Assembly: GCF_029893635.1 (NCBI RefSeq)
Contig: NZ_JARXYR010000002.1
Location: 2,889,001 to 2,953,000 of the forward strand
DNA: 64,000 nt
Reading direction: 5' to 3'
Origin: Variovorax sp. TBS-050B
Lineage (GTDB): Bacteria > Pseudomonadota > Gammaproteobacteria > Burkholderiales > Burkholderiaceae_C
In this document: positions 17,918 to 29,072 of the stretch, in pieces
Position numbering within the stretch: the first letter of the stretch is position 1
Layout: each line of letters starts with the position of its first letter
The notes under the pieces: generated by a model
What the model was told of the DNA's origin: nothing
The model's database searches: none
Seen by the model: the letters and a program-made list of their open reading frames with translations, nothing else
Position numbers and translations under genes: made by a program

Positions 17918-19582
17918 TCATTGCGCCGGGAAGACGCGGCCCGACAGCACCGTGCCCCACACGCGCACGTCCTTCAGCGCCATCGGATCGACGGCCAGCG
18001 GATCGTCCTCGAGCACGCAGAAGTCGGCGCGCTTGCCGCATTCGATGCTGCCGATCTCGCCGTCGAGCTTCAGCGTCCAGGCGGCGCCAAGCGTGACGGC
18101 GTGCAGCGCCTGCGGCACCGTGAGGCGCTCCGCCTCGCCGAGCACGCGGCCCTGCGGCGTGAGGCGGTTGACCGCGCACCAGGCGGTGAAGAGCGGGCCC
18201 AGCGGCGTGACCGGCGCATCGGAATGGATCGCGAGCGGCACGCCCGCGGCGAGCGCGCTGCCGCAGGCGTCGAGGCGGTGGGCGCGGTCGGGGCCCATGG
18301 TCATCTCGTAGTGCTGGTCGCCCCAGTACCAGATGTGGTTGGCGAAGAGGTTCGCGCACAGGCCGAGCGCGGCCATGCGGCGGAACAGCGGCGCATCGAT
18401 CATCTGGCCGTGCTGCAGCGTGTGGCGGTGGTCGGCGCGCGGCGCGCGCGCGAGCACACGCTCGATGGCGTCGATCGCGGCCTCGCTCGCCTCGTCGCCG
18501 TTGGTGTGGGTGTGGATCGTGAGTCCGGCGCGGTGGTAGGTCTCGAAGTCGGCCTCGTACTGCGCCGGCGCCGTGACCCAGATGCCGTTGGGCGCGCCGT
18601 TGAAATGCCCGGGCCAGCGCAGCCGCGCCGAGAAGCCCTGGATCGAGCCGTCGAGCATCATCTTCACCAGACCGTAGCGCAGGCGGTCGGTGTTGCGCGG
18701 CATCAGCGCGCGCACGTGCTCGGCGCCGGCGGCCGCCGCATGCGTGCCGTGGAAGGCCTGGAAGGCCGGCAGCAGGCGGATCGACACCGCGTCGTCGGCC
18801 AGCGCGGCTTCGAGCACCCGGGTGTCGTTCTCGCCGAGCTTGTTGACGAGGTCGGTCGCGGTGGTCACGCCCTGGCGGCAGGCCAGGCGCGCGAAGGAGC
18901 GCACGCCGGCCTCGGTCATGGGCGCGAGCAGGCCGGCGTTGTTGATCCGGCGCAGCACCAGGAACATGGCGGCCGGCTCCTGCAGCTCGCCCGTGGGCTC
19001 GCCGGCCTGCGCGTGGCCGGCCGGGAACTTGACCACGCCCTCGACGTCGTTGTCGCGCGTGATCTCGGCCAGCCGCAGCATCGCGCTGTTGACGTTCATC
19101 AGGTGGCCGTTGGCATGCGAGATCACGATCGGCCGCGTGGCGCTCGCGCGGTCCACGTGCGCCACGGTCATGCGCTCGCCGCCGAAGTAGATCGGATCGA
19201 AGCCCCAGGCGATCAGCGGCTGCGTGGGCGGCAGGCCCTCGGCCGTCATGCGCGCGTCGGCCTCGGCGAGCCGCGCGACCACTTCCTCCATCGAGCGCAG
19301 GCCGGCCCACACCTTGCCCTCGGGATCGCGCCGGTCGAACCAGCCGGTGTACGTCCACTCCCACATGCTGCCTTCCTTGAGGTGGCAGTGGCCTTCGACC
19401 AGGCCGGGCATCAGCACCTTGTCCGCGAAGCGCTCGTCGAGCGTGTAGGCACCCCAGGCGGCGCAGCGTTCGAGGTCGCCCACGGCGAGGATGCGGCCGT
19501 CGCGCACCGCCACGTGCTTGGCGCGCGGCTGCATGGGGTTCATGGTGAGGATGGCGCGGGCGGTGTAGATGGTGGTGGTCAT
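17918..19582 (-). CDS. Amidohydrolase family protein (YtcJ-like)
   Basis: A 554-residue metal-dependent hydrolase. The N-terminus has the small beta-sandwich typical of the family (TARAILTMNPMQPRAKHVAVRDGRILAVG), then the metal-binding HCHLKEG (family HxHxxxG). ISHANGHLMNVNS, THTNGDEASEAAIDAIE and a C-terminal HSDAPVTPLGPLFTAW provide the remaining metal and active-site residues. Members act on amide or N-formyl substrates. ATG 19582 lies 32 bases after the dipeptide importer ATPase on the same strand, so the enzyme probably processes the imported compound. Confidence 0.85.
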   Translation of the reverse strand: MTTTIYTARAILTMNPMQPRAKHVAVRDGRILAVGDLERCAAWGAYTLDERFADKVLMPGLVEGHCHLKEGSMWEWTYTGWFDRRDPEGKVWAGLRSMEEVVARLAEADARMTAEGLPPTQPLIAWGFDPIYFGGERMTVAHVDRASATRPIVISHANGHLMNVNSAMLRLAEITRDNDVEGVVKFPAGHAQAGEPTGELQEPAAMFLVLRRINNAGLLAPMTEAGVRSFARLACRQGVTTATDLVNKLGENDTRVLEAALADDAVSIRLLPAFQAFHGTHAAAAGAEHVRALMPRNTDRLRYGLVKMMLDGSIQGFSARLRWPGHFNGAPNGIWVTAPAQYEADFETYHRAGLTIHTHTNGDEASEAAIDAIERVLARAPRADHRHTLQHGQMIDAPLFRRMAALGLCANLFANHIWYWGDQHYEMTMGPDRAHRLDACGSALAAGVPLAIHSDAPVTPLGPLFTAWCAVNRLTPQGRVLGEAERLTVPQALHAVTLGAAWTLKLDGEIGSIECGKRADFCVLEDDPLAVDPMALKDVRVWGTVLSGRVFPAQ

Positions 19583-19614
19583 TCGCGGTCTTGGGCTTTG
19601 CTGGCGGGCGGTGT

Positions 19615-20681
19615 TCAGTCGGACAGGGACAGCGGCGGCACGGGCGCGCCGTAGCCGCCGTCCACGCGGATGCAGCGCACCCAGTGGCCGGGCGCGGCCT
19701 CGCGCAGCGGCGGCAGTTCGGCCGCGCAGGCCGGCACGGCGACGGGGCAGCGCCCGGCGAAGCGGCAGCCCGGCGGCGGATCGATGGGGCTCGGCGGGTC
19801 GCCGCTGAGCTTGATGCGCCGGGCCGCGCGCTGGCGGCCACCGTGCACCGTCGGCACCGCCGACATCAGTGCCACGCTGTAGGGATGCAGCGGCCGCGCG
19901 AAGAAGGCCTGGCGCGGCGCGCGCTCGACGATCTGGCCCAGGTACATCACCGCGATGTCGTCGCAGATGTGCTCGACCACGGCCATGTCGTGCGAGATGA
20001 AGAGGTAGGTCAGGCCCAGCTCGCGCTGCAGGCGCGCGAGCAGGTTCAGGATCTGCGCGCGGATGGCGACGTCGAGCGCCGACACCGGTTCGTCGCAGAC
20101 CACCAGGTCGGGCTGGGTGGCGAGCGCGCGCGCGATGTTGATGCGCTGGCGCTGCCCGCCCGAGAACTGGTGCGGGAACAGGTGCCGCTGCTCGGGGCGC
20201 AGGCCGACCTGCGCGAACAGTTCGGCCACGCGCGCCTCGCGCTCGGACGGCGTGCCGATGCGCATCAGGTCGAGCGGCGCGCGCACGGCGTCGCCGGCGC
20301 GCTGGCGCGGGTTGAGCGAGCTGAACGGGTCCTGGAACACGATCTGGAAGCGCCGCCGCGCCTCGCGCAGCGCCTCGCCCTCGAGCGTTCCGAGGTCCAG
20401 GCCGCCGAGCTGCAGCGTGCCCGCGGTGATCGGGCCGAGCCGCATCACCGCGAGCGCGGTGGTGGTCTTGCCGGAGCCCGATTCGCCCACGATGGCGAGC
20501 GTGCGCCCGCGCGCGATCTCGAAGCTCACGCCGTCGACCGCCTGCACCACGCTGCCGCCGCCGCGCCGCCACCAGCCGCCGCCGCGCGCGAAGTGCACCT
20601 TCAGGTCGCGCACCGACAGCAGCGTGGGCGCGGGCTGCGCCACCGGCGGCGCGGGTTCCGCGGCCATGACCGGCAGCGCGC

Positions 20682-20685
<4 letters not shown>
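19615..20685 (-). CDS. Dipeptide/oligopeptide ABC transporter ATPase (DppF/OppF-like)
   Basis: Second ATPase of the importer, 356 residues. Walker [10 protein letters not shown] near residue 71, [15 protein letters not shown]-loop, signature [15 protein letters not shown], Walker [13 protein letters not shown]. The C-terminal oligo_HPY region has cysteines ([21 protein letters not shown]) that in this family may bind an iron-sulfur cluster. It starts with a 4-base ATGA overlap with the first ATPase. Confidence 0.9.
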
Positions 20686-21727
<1,042 letters not shown>

Positions 21728-21728
<1 letters not shown>

Positions 21729-22609
21729 CAGCGTTCCCTCAGCTTGGGATTGAGCGCGTCGTTCAGGCCGTCGCCGATCAGGCTCACGGCCAGCACGGTG
21801 ACGAAGATCGCGGCGCCCGGCAGGGTGACGGCCCACCAGCTGGTGAGCAGGTAGGCGCGGCTGGCGCCGATCATCAGGCCCCAGCTCATCTGGTTCTGGT
21901 CCGACAGGCCGAGGAAGGACAGCCCGGCCTCGAACAGGATCGCGCTGCCCACGGCCAGCGTGGCCGAGACCACGAGCGGCGGCAGCGCGTTGGGCAGGAT
22001 CACCTTCCAGATGATGCGTGCGTTGCCCGCGCCGATGGCGCGTTCGGCACGCACGTACTCGAGCTGGCGCAGCTTGAGGAACTCGGCGCGCGTGAGCCGC
22101 GCCGTGCCGGGCCAGATCACCGCGCCGATGGCCGTGGTGACGGTCAGCATGCTCGGCTCGAACAGCGTCACGACCACCATCGCGAACAGCAGCGCCGGCA
22201 GCACCTGGAAGAACTCCGTGATGCGCATCAGCACCGCATCGACGCGCCCGCCGTAGAAGCCCGCGAGCGCGCCCACCGTGATGCCGATCAGCACCGACAG
22301 CAGCGCGGCGATGGCGCCGACGGTCAGCGTGGCGCGTCCGCCGTGGATCAGCGTGGTCAGCACGTCGCGGCCGAGGTAGTCGGTGCCGAGCAGGGACTCC
22401 GCGTCGAGCGGCGGCGTCATCGGCGCATTGCGGATCTCGAACGGATCGGCCGGGTGGACCCACGGCCCGGCGATGGACACCAGCAGCACCAGCAGCAGGA
22501 TCAGCATGCCGGCGATCGACGAGGGATTGCGCGCGAACATGCGCCAGGCTTCGCGCCAGGGGCTTTCGGCGGCCGGAAGGGAGGAAGAGGCGGCGGCAGC
22601 GGTGGTCAT
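21728..22609 (-). CDS. Dipeptide-type ABC transporter permease (DppC-like)
   Basis: Inner-membrane subunit of 293 residues. A cytoplasmic N-terminal OppC_N segment ([21 protein letters not shown]) leads into the first membrane span, then the periplasmic [31 protein letters not shown] typical of DppC. The EAA-type loop is near [24 protein letters not shown] chose ATG 22609, which overlaps the DppB stop by 4 bases; an in-frame start at 22645 would lie deep inside dppB. Confidence 0.9.
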
Positions 22610-23574
22610 GCGGTCTTGATGCGGGGGTCGATCAGGCGATAGCACAGGTCGGTGAGCAGGTTCATCACCACCACCACCACGGACGAGAACAGCAGCACGC
22701 CCATGATCGTCGGATAGTCGCGCCGCAGCACCGAGTCGAAGGCCAGCCGCCCGAGGCCGGGCCAGTTGAACACCGTCTCCACCAGCACCGCGCCGGCCAG
22801 CACGTTGCCGAACTGCAGGCCCAGCATCGTGACCACCGGCAGCACCGCGTTGCGCAGCGCATGCTTGTAGAGCACCGCGCGGCCCGACAGGCCCTTGGCG
22901 CGCGCGGTGCGGATGTAGTCGGAGCCCAGCACGTCGAGCATCGAGGCGCGCGCGAGCCGGCTGTACTGCGCGATGTAGACGAGCGCCAGCGTCGCGGCCG
23001 GCAGCACCAGGTGGTGCGCGACGTCGAGCACGTCGGCCCAGCCCTGGCCGGTGGAGGTCACGTCGCGCATGTCCGAGACCGGAAAGACCGGCAGCACGAA
23101 GGAGAACAGGATGATCAGCATCATGCCGGTCCAGAAGATCGGCGCCGCAAAGCCCGCGAGCGAGAGCGCGGTGATGGCCTGCGAGAGCCAGCTGTTGGGC
23201 GCGCGCGAGGCCAGCACGCCCAGCGTGGTGCCGACCAGGAAGGCCACCGACACCGCCGCCAGCACCAGCAGCAGCGTGGCCGGCAGCCGCTCCAGGATCA
23301 GCCCGCTGACCGGCAGGTTGAAGTAGTACGAGTGGCCCAGGTCGCCCTGCAGCACCTTGCCGACGTACACGCCCAGCTGCACCAGCGCGGGCCGGTCGAG
23401 GCCGTACTGCGCCCGCAGCTCGTTCTTGAGCGCTTCGCTCATGCCGCCGCTGGCGCCGGCGATGGTCTCGACCGGATCGCCGGGCGCGGCGAGCAGCAGC
23501 AGGAAGTTGAGCACCACCACCGCCAGCACGAGCAGCAGGCCTTGCGCGACCTGGCGCAGCACGGTGCGGATCAT
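22606..23574 (-). CDS. Dipeptide-type ABC transporter permease (DppB-like)
   Basis: Inner-membrane subunit of 322 residues with the DppB hallmark opening (a single span followed by [16 protein letters not shown] and an [17 protein letters not shown] segment), then [22 protein letters not shown] and the EAA-type loop [25 protein letters not shown]. Six spans are expected. The start overlaps the receptor stop by 4 bases, placing all five transporter genes in one transcript running leftward from the receptor. Confidence 0.9.
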   Translation of the reverse strand: MIRTVLRQVAQGLLLVLAVVVLNFLLLLAAPGDPVETIAGASGGMSEALKNELRAQYGLDRPALVQLGVYVGKVLQGDLGHSYYFNLPVSGLILERLPATLLLVLAAVSVAFLVGTTLGVLASRAPNSWLSQAITALSLAGFAAPIFWTGMMLIILFSFVLPVFPVSDMRDVTSTGQGWADVLDVAHHLVLPAATLALVYIAQYSRLARASMLDVLGSDYIRTARAKGLSGRAVLYKHALRNAVLPVVTMLGLQFGNVLAGAVLVETVFNWPGLGRLAFDSVLRRDYPTIMGVLLFSSVVVVVMNLLTDLCYRLIDPRIKTA

Positions 23575-25163
23575 TTGAGGAACACTTCGTCCATCGGCGA
23601 GAGCATTCCCCAGATGGTGGCCGGCACGTTGCCGACCTTCTTGCTCGTCACCGTGTGGTAGGGGAACACGTTCAGGTAGTGGATCGGCATGTCGTCCACC
23701 ACCAGCTTCTGGAAGGTCGCGTAGTAGGCCTTGCGCTGGGTGGGATCGATCAGGCCGCCGGCCTGCGCGAGCAGCTCGTCGACCTTCGGGTTGTTGTAGG
23801 ACTGCGTGTTGGTCCACACCACCGGGCGGATGTTGGTGGAGAGGTAGGTGCGGTGCACGCCGATCACCGGGTCGCCCCAGTTCCAGACCGAATCCATGGT
23901 CATGTCGAAATCGTGCGCCGACACGCGCTTGGCCCAGGTCGGAAAGTCGGAAGGCCGCAGGTCGACGGTGATGCCGACCTTGCGCAGCTGGGCGCGGATG
24001 TATTCGGCCGAGGGCAGGGTGGTGGCGGTGTAGTTGTCGAGCGTGAGCCGGAGGCGCTCGCCGTTCGCGCCCGGCTTCAGGCCGGCCTCGTCGAGCAGCG
24101 CCATCGATTTCTTGAGGTCGACGTCGTAGGGCTCCAGACCCGCTTCCGCGAAGGGGCTGGTGGGCACGATGGGGCCGAGGTCGCGCTGCGCGAAGCCGCC
24201 CTTGAGCACCTTGAGCAGGAACTTCTTGTCGAGCGCATAGGCGATGGCATGGCGCACGCGCTTGTCGTCGAGCGGCTTCTTGGCCATGTTGAAGGCCAGC
24301 CATTCGATCGGGCCGATGCCTTCGTAGCCGCGGTTGCTCATGTCGAGGCTCTTGTTCGCCTGCAGGCGCCGCAGGTCGACCGGGTTCGAGACGAAGCCGA
24401 TCAGGTGGTTGTCGCCGCGCTCCAGCCCGAGCAGCAGGCTGGCGAAGTCGGTGTTGATGTTGATGACCAGCCGGTCGAGGTAGGGCCGGCCGGAGAGGAA
24501 GAACTTCTCGTTGCGCTCCAGCACGATGCGCTGCGAGGGCGAGAACTCCACCAGCTTGAAGGGCCCCGAGCCCACCACGTCCCTGGTATTGCGCGGATGC
24601 GACTTGAGGTCGGCGCCGTCGCCGTAGACGTGCTTCGGCAGGATCGGGCACAGCGCGGGCGACATCGCCAGCACGATGCCCGGATGCGGCGTGCTCATGC
24701 GGACGACGGCGGTGTGCGCATCGGGCGTCTCCACCTTCTCGACCGGCGCGAACATGGTCTGGAACGGATGGTTGGCCTTGATCGCCATGATGCTGAACGC
24801 CACGTCGGCGCTCGTGATCGGCTTGCCGTCGTGGAACACCGCGTCCTTGCGCAGGTTCAGCGTGAGGGTCTTGCCGTCTTCGGCGAGCTGCCACTTCTCG
24901 GCCAGGTAGGGCTGCGGCTTCCACTGGTCGTCGAAGCGCAGCGGACTGGCGAAGAGTTGGGTCGAGGGCAGCGCCGTGGCGTAGCCCGACTGCACGGCGC
25001 CGTTCAGATGCCGCGGCACCTGTTCCGAACCGACCACGAGCGTGCCGCCGCGCTTGGGAGTCTGTGCGAACGAGGGCAGCGGCAGCGCGAGCGCACCGGC
25101 GCCGAGCCAGGCCGCCGACAGCAGGGCGTCTCGGCGGGTGGAGAGCAAGGGAAAGCGGGACAT
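23571..25163 (-). CDS. Dipeptide-type ABC transporter substrate-binding protein (SBP_bac_5)
   Basis: Periplasmic receptor of 530 residues, first gene of the importer operon. A signal with twin arginines (STRRDALLSAAWLGAG) ends at SFAQ near residue 34. Family-5 features include YLAEKWQLAEDGKTLTLNLRKDAVFHDGKPITSADV-type sequence, SGPFKLVEF, and IAYALDKKFLL. Ligands of this family range from peptides to opines and drugs; the downstream amidohydrolase hints at an amide-containing substrate. No dedicated regulator adjoins the operon. Confidence 0.9.
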   Translation of the reverse strand: MSRFPLLSTRRDALLSAAWLGAGALALPLPSFAQTPKRGGTLVVGSEQVPRHLNGAVQSGYATALPSTQLFASPLRFDDQWKPQPYLAEKWQLAEDGKTLTLNLRKDAVFHDGKPITSADVAFSIMAIKANHPFQTMFAPVEKVETPDAHTAVVRMSTPHPGIVLAMSPALCPILPKHVYGDGADLKSHPRNTRDVVGSGPFKLVEFSPSQRIVLERNEKFFLSGRPYLDRLVININTDFASLLLGLERGDNHLIGFVSNPVDLRRLQANKSLDMSNRGYEGIGPIEWLAFNMAKKPLDDKRVRHAIAYALDKKFLLKVLKGGFAQRDLGPIVPTSPFAEAGLEPYDVDLKKSMALLDEAGLKPGANGERLRLTLDNYTATTLPSAEYIRAQLRKVGITVDLRPSDFPTWAKRVSAHDFDMTMDSVWNWGDPVIGVHRTYLSTNIRPVVWTNTQSYNNPKVDELLAQAGGLIDPTQRKAYYATFQKLVVDDMPIHYLNVFPYHTVTSKKVGNVPATIWGMLSPMDEVFLK

Positions 25164-25377
25164 GAACGGACCTCCTGAATCTTCTTCGGCGGTTGGTGCG
25201 GGCCCGGCCGGGCCCGTCGCTCGAAGATAGGCCAAGGCCGATGCATGACGAAGAGCCAACGGCCTGCAAGTCGAAGGGCCAGAAGGCGCGGGTTTGCCCC
25301 GTTGTGCGGCGGTGCGGTGCGCCACTTCGGTGAATGCGCGGCGGCGGTGCACCGCGCGCCGCGCGTTTTCGCTTGTT

Positions 25378-26832
25378 CTATTTCTCGTCGCGCAGCCAAT
25401 ACCACTTGTAGAGCATGCGCTGGCCGATGCGCCGGAACGGCGCGAAGGCGCGCGACTCCACGAGCCCGAGCACGTTGGGGAAGGGCAGCGGCGAGTGGTA
25501 GATCGGCAGCTCGAACACATGCCTGCTCGCATCCGCGCCGGCCACGCGCTCGGCCAGCCGCTTGCCGGCCCAGGTCGAGAACGACACGCCGTTGCCGCCG
25601 TAGCCCACCGCGTACCAGATGGTGCGGTCGGCATCGGGCTGCGTGATGCGCGGCATCATGTCGTGGCTCATGTCGACCCAGCCCCACCACGAGTAGTCGA
25701 TGTCGATGCCCGCGAGCGGCGGAAACTTGCGCGCGATGGCGTCGGTGAGCAGCTTCAGGTGCACCGGGTGCTCGGCATCGGCGCCGCTGACCGCGCTGCG
25801 GCTTCCGATCTGCAGCCGGTTGCCCGCGAGCAGCCGGTAGTAGAAGCGCAGCGTGCGCGTGTCGGTGAGGAAGGTCTTCGAGCGGAAGTTCGTGGCCTGC
25901 AGTTCCGAATCCGTCAGCGGGCGCGTGACGACCGAGTTCGAGAGGATCGGCATGATGCGGTTCTTCAGCAGCGGGCTCAGCGCCTGGCCGGTGTAGCCGC
26001 CGGTGCACACCGCCACGCGGCGCGCGCGCACCACGCCGCCGGGCGTCTGCAGGTGGTGCACGCCGCCGATGGTCTGCCAGCCCTGCACCGGGCTCGAGGT
26101 GTGCACCGTCACGCCGAGCCCGCGCGCCTTGCGCAGCAGGCCGAAGGTGAACTTCAGAGGGTGGATGCCCACGCCTTCGGGTTCGAACATCGCGCCGGCC
26201 GCCTCGCGCTCGTCGCAGTACTCGCGCCGGAGTTCCTCGGCCGTGAGCATGCGCGTGCCGTAGCCGAACTGCTCGCGCATCAGCCGCGCCTCGGCCGCGA
26301 GCACCGGCAGCTTCTCGGGACGGTGCGCCACGTAGAGATGGCCGCCGTCGAAGGCGTCGCAGTCGATCTGCGTCGTGAGGTGCCGGAAGTTCTCGAAGCC
26401 GCAGCGGATCTCGGCGTCGAGCCGCTTCGCGGTGTCGAGGCCCCAGCGGCCGATCCATTGCGAGCGCTTGAGCCTGCCGCTCGCGTTCTGCCCCTGGCCG
26501 CCGCTGCGGCTGGAGCAACCCCATGCGGCCTGGTTGGCCTCGAGCACCGTGGCCCGGATGCCGTGCTCCTGCGCGAGGTAGAGCGCGGTCGACATGCCCG
26601 TGGCGCCCGAGCCGATCACGGCCACGTCGACGTCGACGTCGTGCAGCAGCGGGCCGTCGTCCTCGGGCGGGGTGCCCGCGCTCGCCACCCACCAGGTGGG
26701 CGCGTAGGCGCGGCCCGCGCCGGGATCGGCCGCGACCAGCGGGTCGTAGCGTGGGTCGTAGGGCCTGTTCGCGGCCGGCGAGGACGACGGCGGCGGAACG
26801 GCGAAGGCGGCGGTGCCGGAGGACATCTTCAT
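25378..26832 (-). CDS. tauY: FAD-dependent oxidoreductase (DAO family), probable taurine dehydrogenase large subunit
   Basis: 484 residues. An FAD/NAD-binding DAO fold starts with VDVAVIGSGATGMSTALYLAQ (GxGxxG) near residue 70, followed by SRSGGQGQNASG and a C-terminal YAVGYGGNGVSFSTWAGKRLAE FAD motif. DAO enzymes oxidise amines to imines or aldehydes plus ammonia. It is encoded 16 bases after a small SnoaL-like gene; this small-plus-DAO pair, next to tauR and tauABC, fits the reported two-subunit taurine dehydrogenase (TauXY), which forms sulfoacetaldehyde. By sequence alone it could instead be a gamma-glutamylputrescine-type oxidase, so the name rests on context. Confidence 0.72.
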   Translation of the reverse strand: MKMSSGTAAFAVPPPSSSPAANRPYDPRYDPLVAADPGAGRAYAPTWWVASAGTPPEDDGPLLHDVDVDVAVIGSGATGMSTALYLAQEHGIRATVLEANQAAWGCSSRSGGQGQNASGRLKRSQWIGRWGLDTAKRLDAEIRCGFENFRHLTTQIDCDAFDGGHLYVAHRPEKLPVLAAEARLMREQFGYGTRMLTAEELRREYCDEREAAGAMFEPEGVGIHPLKFTFGLLRKARGLGVTVHTSSPVQGWQTIGGVHHLQTPGGVVRARRVAVCTGGYTGQALSPLLKNRIMPILSNSVVTRPLTDSELQATNFRSKTFLTDTRTLRFYYRLLAGNRLQIGSRSAVSGADAEHPVHLKLLTDAIARKFPPLAGIDIDYSWWGWVDMSHDMMPRITQPDADRTIWYAVGYGGNGVSFSTWAGKRLAERVAGADASRHVFELPIYHSPLPFPNVLGLVESRAFAPFRRIGQRMLYKWYWLRDEK

Positions 26833-26848
26833 CGGAAGGCTCCGCGGG

Positions 26849-27271
26849 CTACCGGGCGGCGGCCGGCAGGTTGGGGCGCGCCTTGCGGAACACGTTCTTC
26901 AGATGGATCTTGCCGCCCCTGAAGGTGAAGACGTCGATGCCGTCGGTCTCGATGCGGCTGCCGTCAGCGGCCGTGCCGGTGAAGGTCCACTGCGAGGTGC
27001 CGAAGTCGCCGTGCACGAAATGCCGGCCGTTGCGCCACTGCGCATCGGGCACCGTCTCCCAGGCCGCGGCGAAGGCGCGGCGCACCGCCTCGGCGCCGAC
27101 GTGCCGGGTGCCGCAGGCCTCGGGGCCGGCGGCGGTCTGGAAGATGCAGTCGTCGGTCATGAAGCCCATGAGAGCGTCGATGTCGTGCCGGTTCCACGCA
27201 TCGCTGAAGGCGGCGAGGGTCTCGGTGGTGACGACGGAGGAAGACGAAGAAGAGGATGGGGCGTTGGTCAC
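26849..27271 (-). CDS. tauX: NTF2/SnoaL-like protein, probable taurine dehydrogenase small subunit
   Basis: 140 residues in one NTF2-like cone fold: TLAAFSDAWNRHDIDALMGFMTDDCIF at the start, later AFAAAWETVPDAQW and RIETDGIDVFTFRGGKI. Such small proteins are often assumed to be isomerase-like, but here the gene precedes the DAO enzyme, 16 bases away on the same strand, matching the tauX-tauY order as I recall it. GTG 27271 is the only reasonable start before the fold. Upstream DNA carries two TauR-type direct repeats, consistent with co-regulation with taurine transport. Confidence 0.65.
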   Translation of the reverse strand: MTNAPSSSSSSSVVTTETLAAFSDAWNRHDIDALMGFMTDDCIFQTAAGPEACGTRHVGAEAVRRAFAAAWETVPDAQWRNGRHFVHGDFGTSQWTFTGTAADGSRIETDGIDVFTFRGGKIHLKNVFRKARPNLPAAAR

Positions 27272-27328
27272 GCGGCGGCTCCGGAAAGCAAAGGAATGTG
27301 CGGAGCGTAGGCAGCGCGCGGCCCGCGC

Positions 27329-27362
27329 GATAGGGCCAGTTCCGGGGATTCGACCGAGCCAG
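27329..27362 (-). promoter_or_regulatory. Putative TauR direct-repeat operator before tauX
   Basis: On the minus strand, CTGGCTCGGTC (27362-27352) and CTGGCCCTATC (27339-27329) repeat with a period of exactly 23 bases, pointing toward tauX. The same 11-base type and the same 23-base period occur before tauA. MocR regulators bind direct repeats about two helical turns apart, so this is a candidate TauR site. Confidence 0.65.
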
Positions 27363-27395
27363 AAACGGCTGGGCTGCCCTAAACTGCGGCGCACC

Positions 27396-28916
27396 ATGGC
27401 CAATCCCAGAGCGATCCAATGGGCGCAGCTGTTCGCGCTGCCCGACCAGCCCGCCCTGCCGCTGCAGGGCCGCCTGCGCGCCGCGGTGGTGCAGGCGATC
27501 CTCGAGGACCATCTGGTGCCGGGCGCCTCGCTGCCCTCGTCGCGCGAGCTCGCGGCACTGCTCGGGCTGAGCCGCAACACCGTGACCTCGGCCTACCTGC
27601 AACTGATCGACGAAGGCTTTCTCGAAGCGCGTCCGCGCAGTGGCGTGTTCGTGGCGCGCAATGCCAGGCCGCAGCCGGCCGCGCATGCCGAGCCGCTCGT
27701 GGGCCGCAGCGGCCAGCCCTGCCAGCCGCCCGACTGGTCGTCGCGCGTGCTGCGCTCGCTGCTCGACAAGCCCACGCTCTCCAAGCCGGACCGCTGGCGC
27801 GACTATCCCTATCCCTTCGTCTACGGCAACTACGACCCGCAGCTGTTCCCGACCGAGGACTTCCGCGAATGCTGCGCGCGCAGCCTCGCGCGTTCGCAGC
27901 TGCCGCACTGGACGCCCGACTTCGAGACCGACGACGTGCCCGACCTGATCGAGCAGATCCGCACCCGCCTGCTGCCCAAGCGCGGCGTGTTCGCGCTCAA
28001 GGAGGAGATCCTCGTCACGCTCGGCGCGCAGCATGCCTACTACCTGCTGGCCGACGCGCTCTTCGGCGAGAACACCCGCGTCGGCCTCGAGGAGCCGGGC
28101 CATCCGCATGCGCGCAACAGCTTCTCGATGCGCAATCCGAAGTGGGTCGAGGTCGCGGTGGACGAGGAGGGCCTGGTGGTCGATGCGCTGCCCGCGGCCG
28201 ACTACCTGTTCGTCACGCCCTCGCACCAGAGCCCGACCACGGCCACCATGAGCCTGGAGCGCCGGCAGTGGCTGCTGCGCAAGGCCGAGCTGCAGGACTT
28301 CGTGATCATCGAGGACGACTACGAGGCCGAGAACCTCTATGAGGGCACGCCGATGCCGGCGCTCAAGAGCCTCGACAAGACCGGGCGCGTGATCTACGTG
28401 GGTTCGGTGTCGAAGAGCCTGTCGCCCGCATTGCGGCTCGGCTTCATCGTCGCGCCGCGCGCGCTGATCAAGGAACTGCGCGGCATCCGCCACGCGATGG
28501 TGCGGCACCCGAGCGCGTTCCTGCAGCATGCCTATGCGCTGTTTCTTTCGCTCGGCCATCACGAATCGCATGCGCGGCGCGTCAACGCGGCCATGCAGGA
28601 GCGGCTGGCGATCGCCGCCAGGGCGCTGCGCGAGCATCTGCCCGAGTTCCAGTTCACGCTGCCGCAGGGCGGCGCCTCGCTCTGGGTGCGCGCACCGGCC
28701 TGGGTCGATGCGGCCGAACTGTCGCTGATGGCGCGCAGCCACGGCGTGCTGATCGAGGCGGGCGACGTGTTCTTTGCGCACCCGCCCTATCCGTGCCCCT
28801 TCTTCCGGCTGCGCCTGTCGTCGATCGCGGCGGGGCAGATTCCGGCGGGCATCCAGGCCTTGGGCGCGGCGGTCGAGGAACTGGCGCTGGCGCGCGGGGA
28901 AGTGCGGGCGCACTGA
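27396..28916 (+). CDS. tauR: MocR-family regulator with aminotransferase domain, TauR-like
   Basis: 506 residues joining a GntR-type winged helix-turn-helix (about residues 45-90: [20 protein letters not shown], then [17 protein letters not shown]) to a class-I aminotransferase domain. The PLP lysine is in [14 protein letters not shown] at residue 340. MocR proteins sense amino compounds through PLP; TauR is the member that activates taurine genes. It sits between tauXY (divergent) and tauABC (same strand), each preceded by matching CTGG repeats. The specific name is inferred from this context; the MocR class is certain. Confidence 0.82.
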   Translation: MANPRAIQWAQLFALPDQPALPLQGRLRAAVVQAILEDHLVPGASLPSSRELAALLGLSRNTVTSAYLQLIDEGFLEARPRSGVFVARNARPQPAAHAEPLVGRSGQPCQPPDWSSRVLRSLLDKPTLSKPDRWRDYPYPFVYGNYDPQLFPTEDFRECCARSLARSQLPHWTPDFETDDVPDLIEQIRTRLLPKRGVFALKEEILVTLGAQHAYYLLADALFGENTRVGLEEPGHPHARNSFSMRNPKWVEVAVDEEGLVVDALPAADYLFVTPSHQSPTTATMSLERRQWLLRKAELQDFVIIEDDYEAENLYEGTPMPALKSLDKTGRVIYVGSVSKSLSPALRLGFIVAPRALIKELRGIRHAMVRHPSAFLQHAYALFLSLGHHESHARRVNAAMQERLAIAARALREHLPEFQFTLPQGGASLWVRAPAWVDAAELSLMARSHGVLIEAGDVFFAHPPYPCPFFRLRLSSIAAGQIPAGIQALGAAVEELALARGEVRAH

Positions 28917-28978
28917 TCGGCGCCGGCGGGCACCGCAACCGTGCGCGCCGCACCAGAACAAGGGTATTTCCCGACCCG

Positions 28979-29012
28979 CTGGCTCCATCCTGCTCGCGCC
29001 GCTGGTACTTCC
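28979..29012 (+). promoter_or_regulatory. Putative TauR direct-repeat operator before tauA
   Basis: CTGGCTCCATC (28979-28989) and CTGGTACTTCC (29002-29012) repeat with a 23-base period, in the same orientation relative to the gene as the pair before tauX. They lie about 60-95 bases upstream of the tauA start, a plausible activator position. Confidence 0.65.
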
Positions 29013-29072
29013 TCCTGCGGGGCAACCGGTGCAAAGTCGGCCCAGGCCAGTTTCACCACCGGAGAAATCAGC

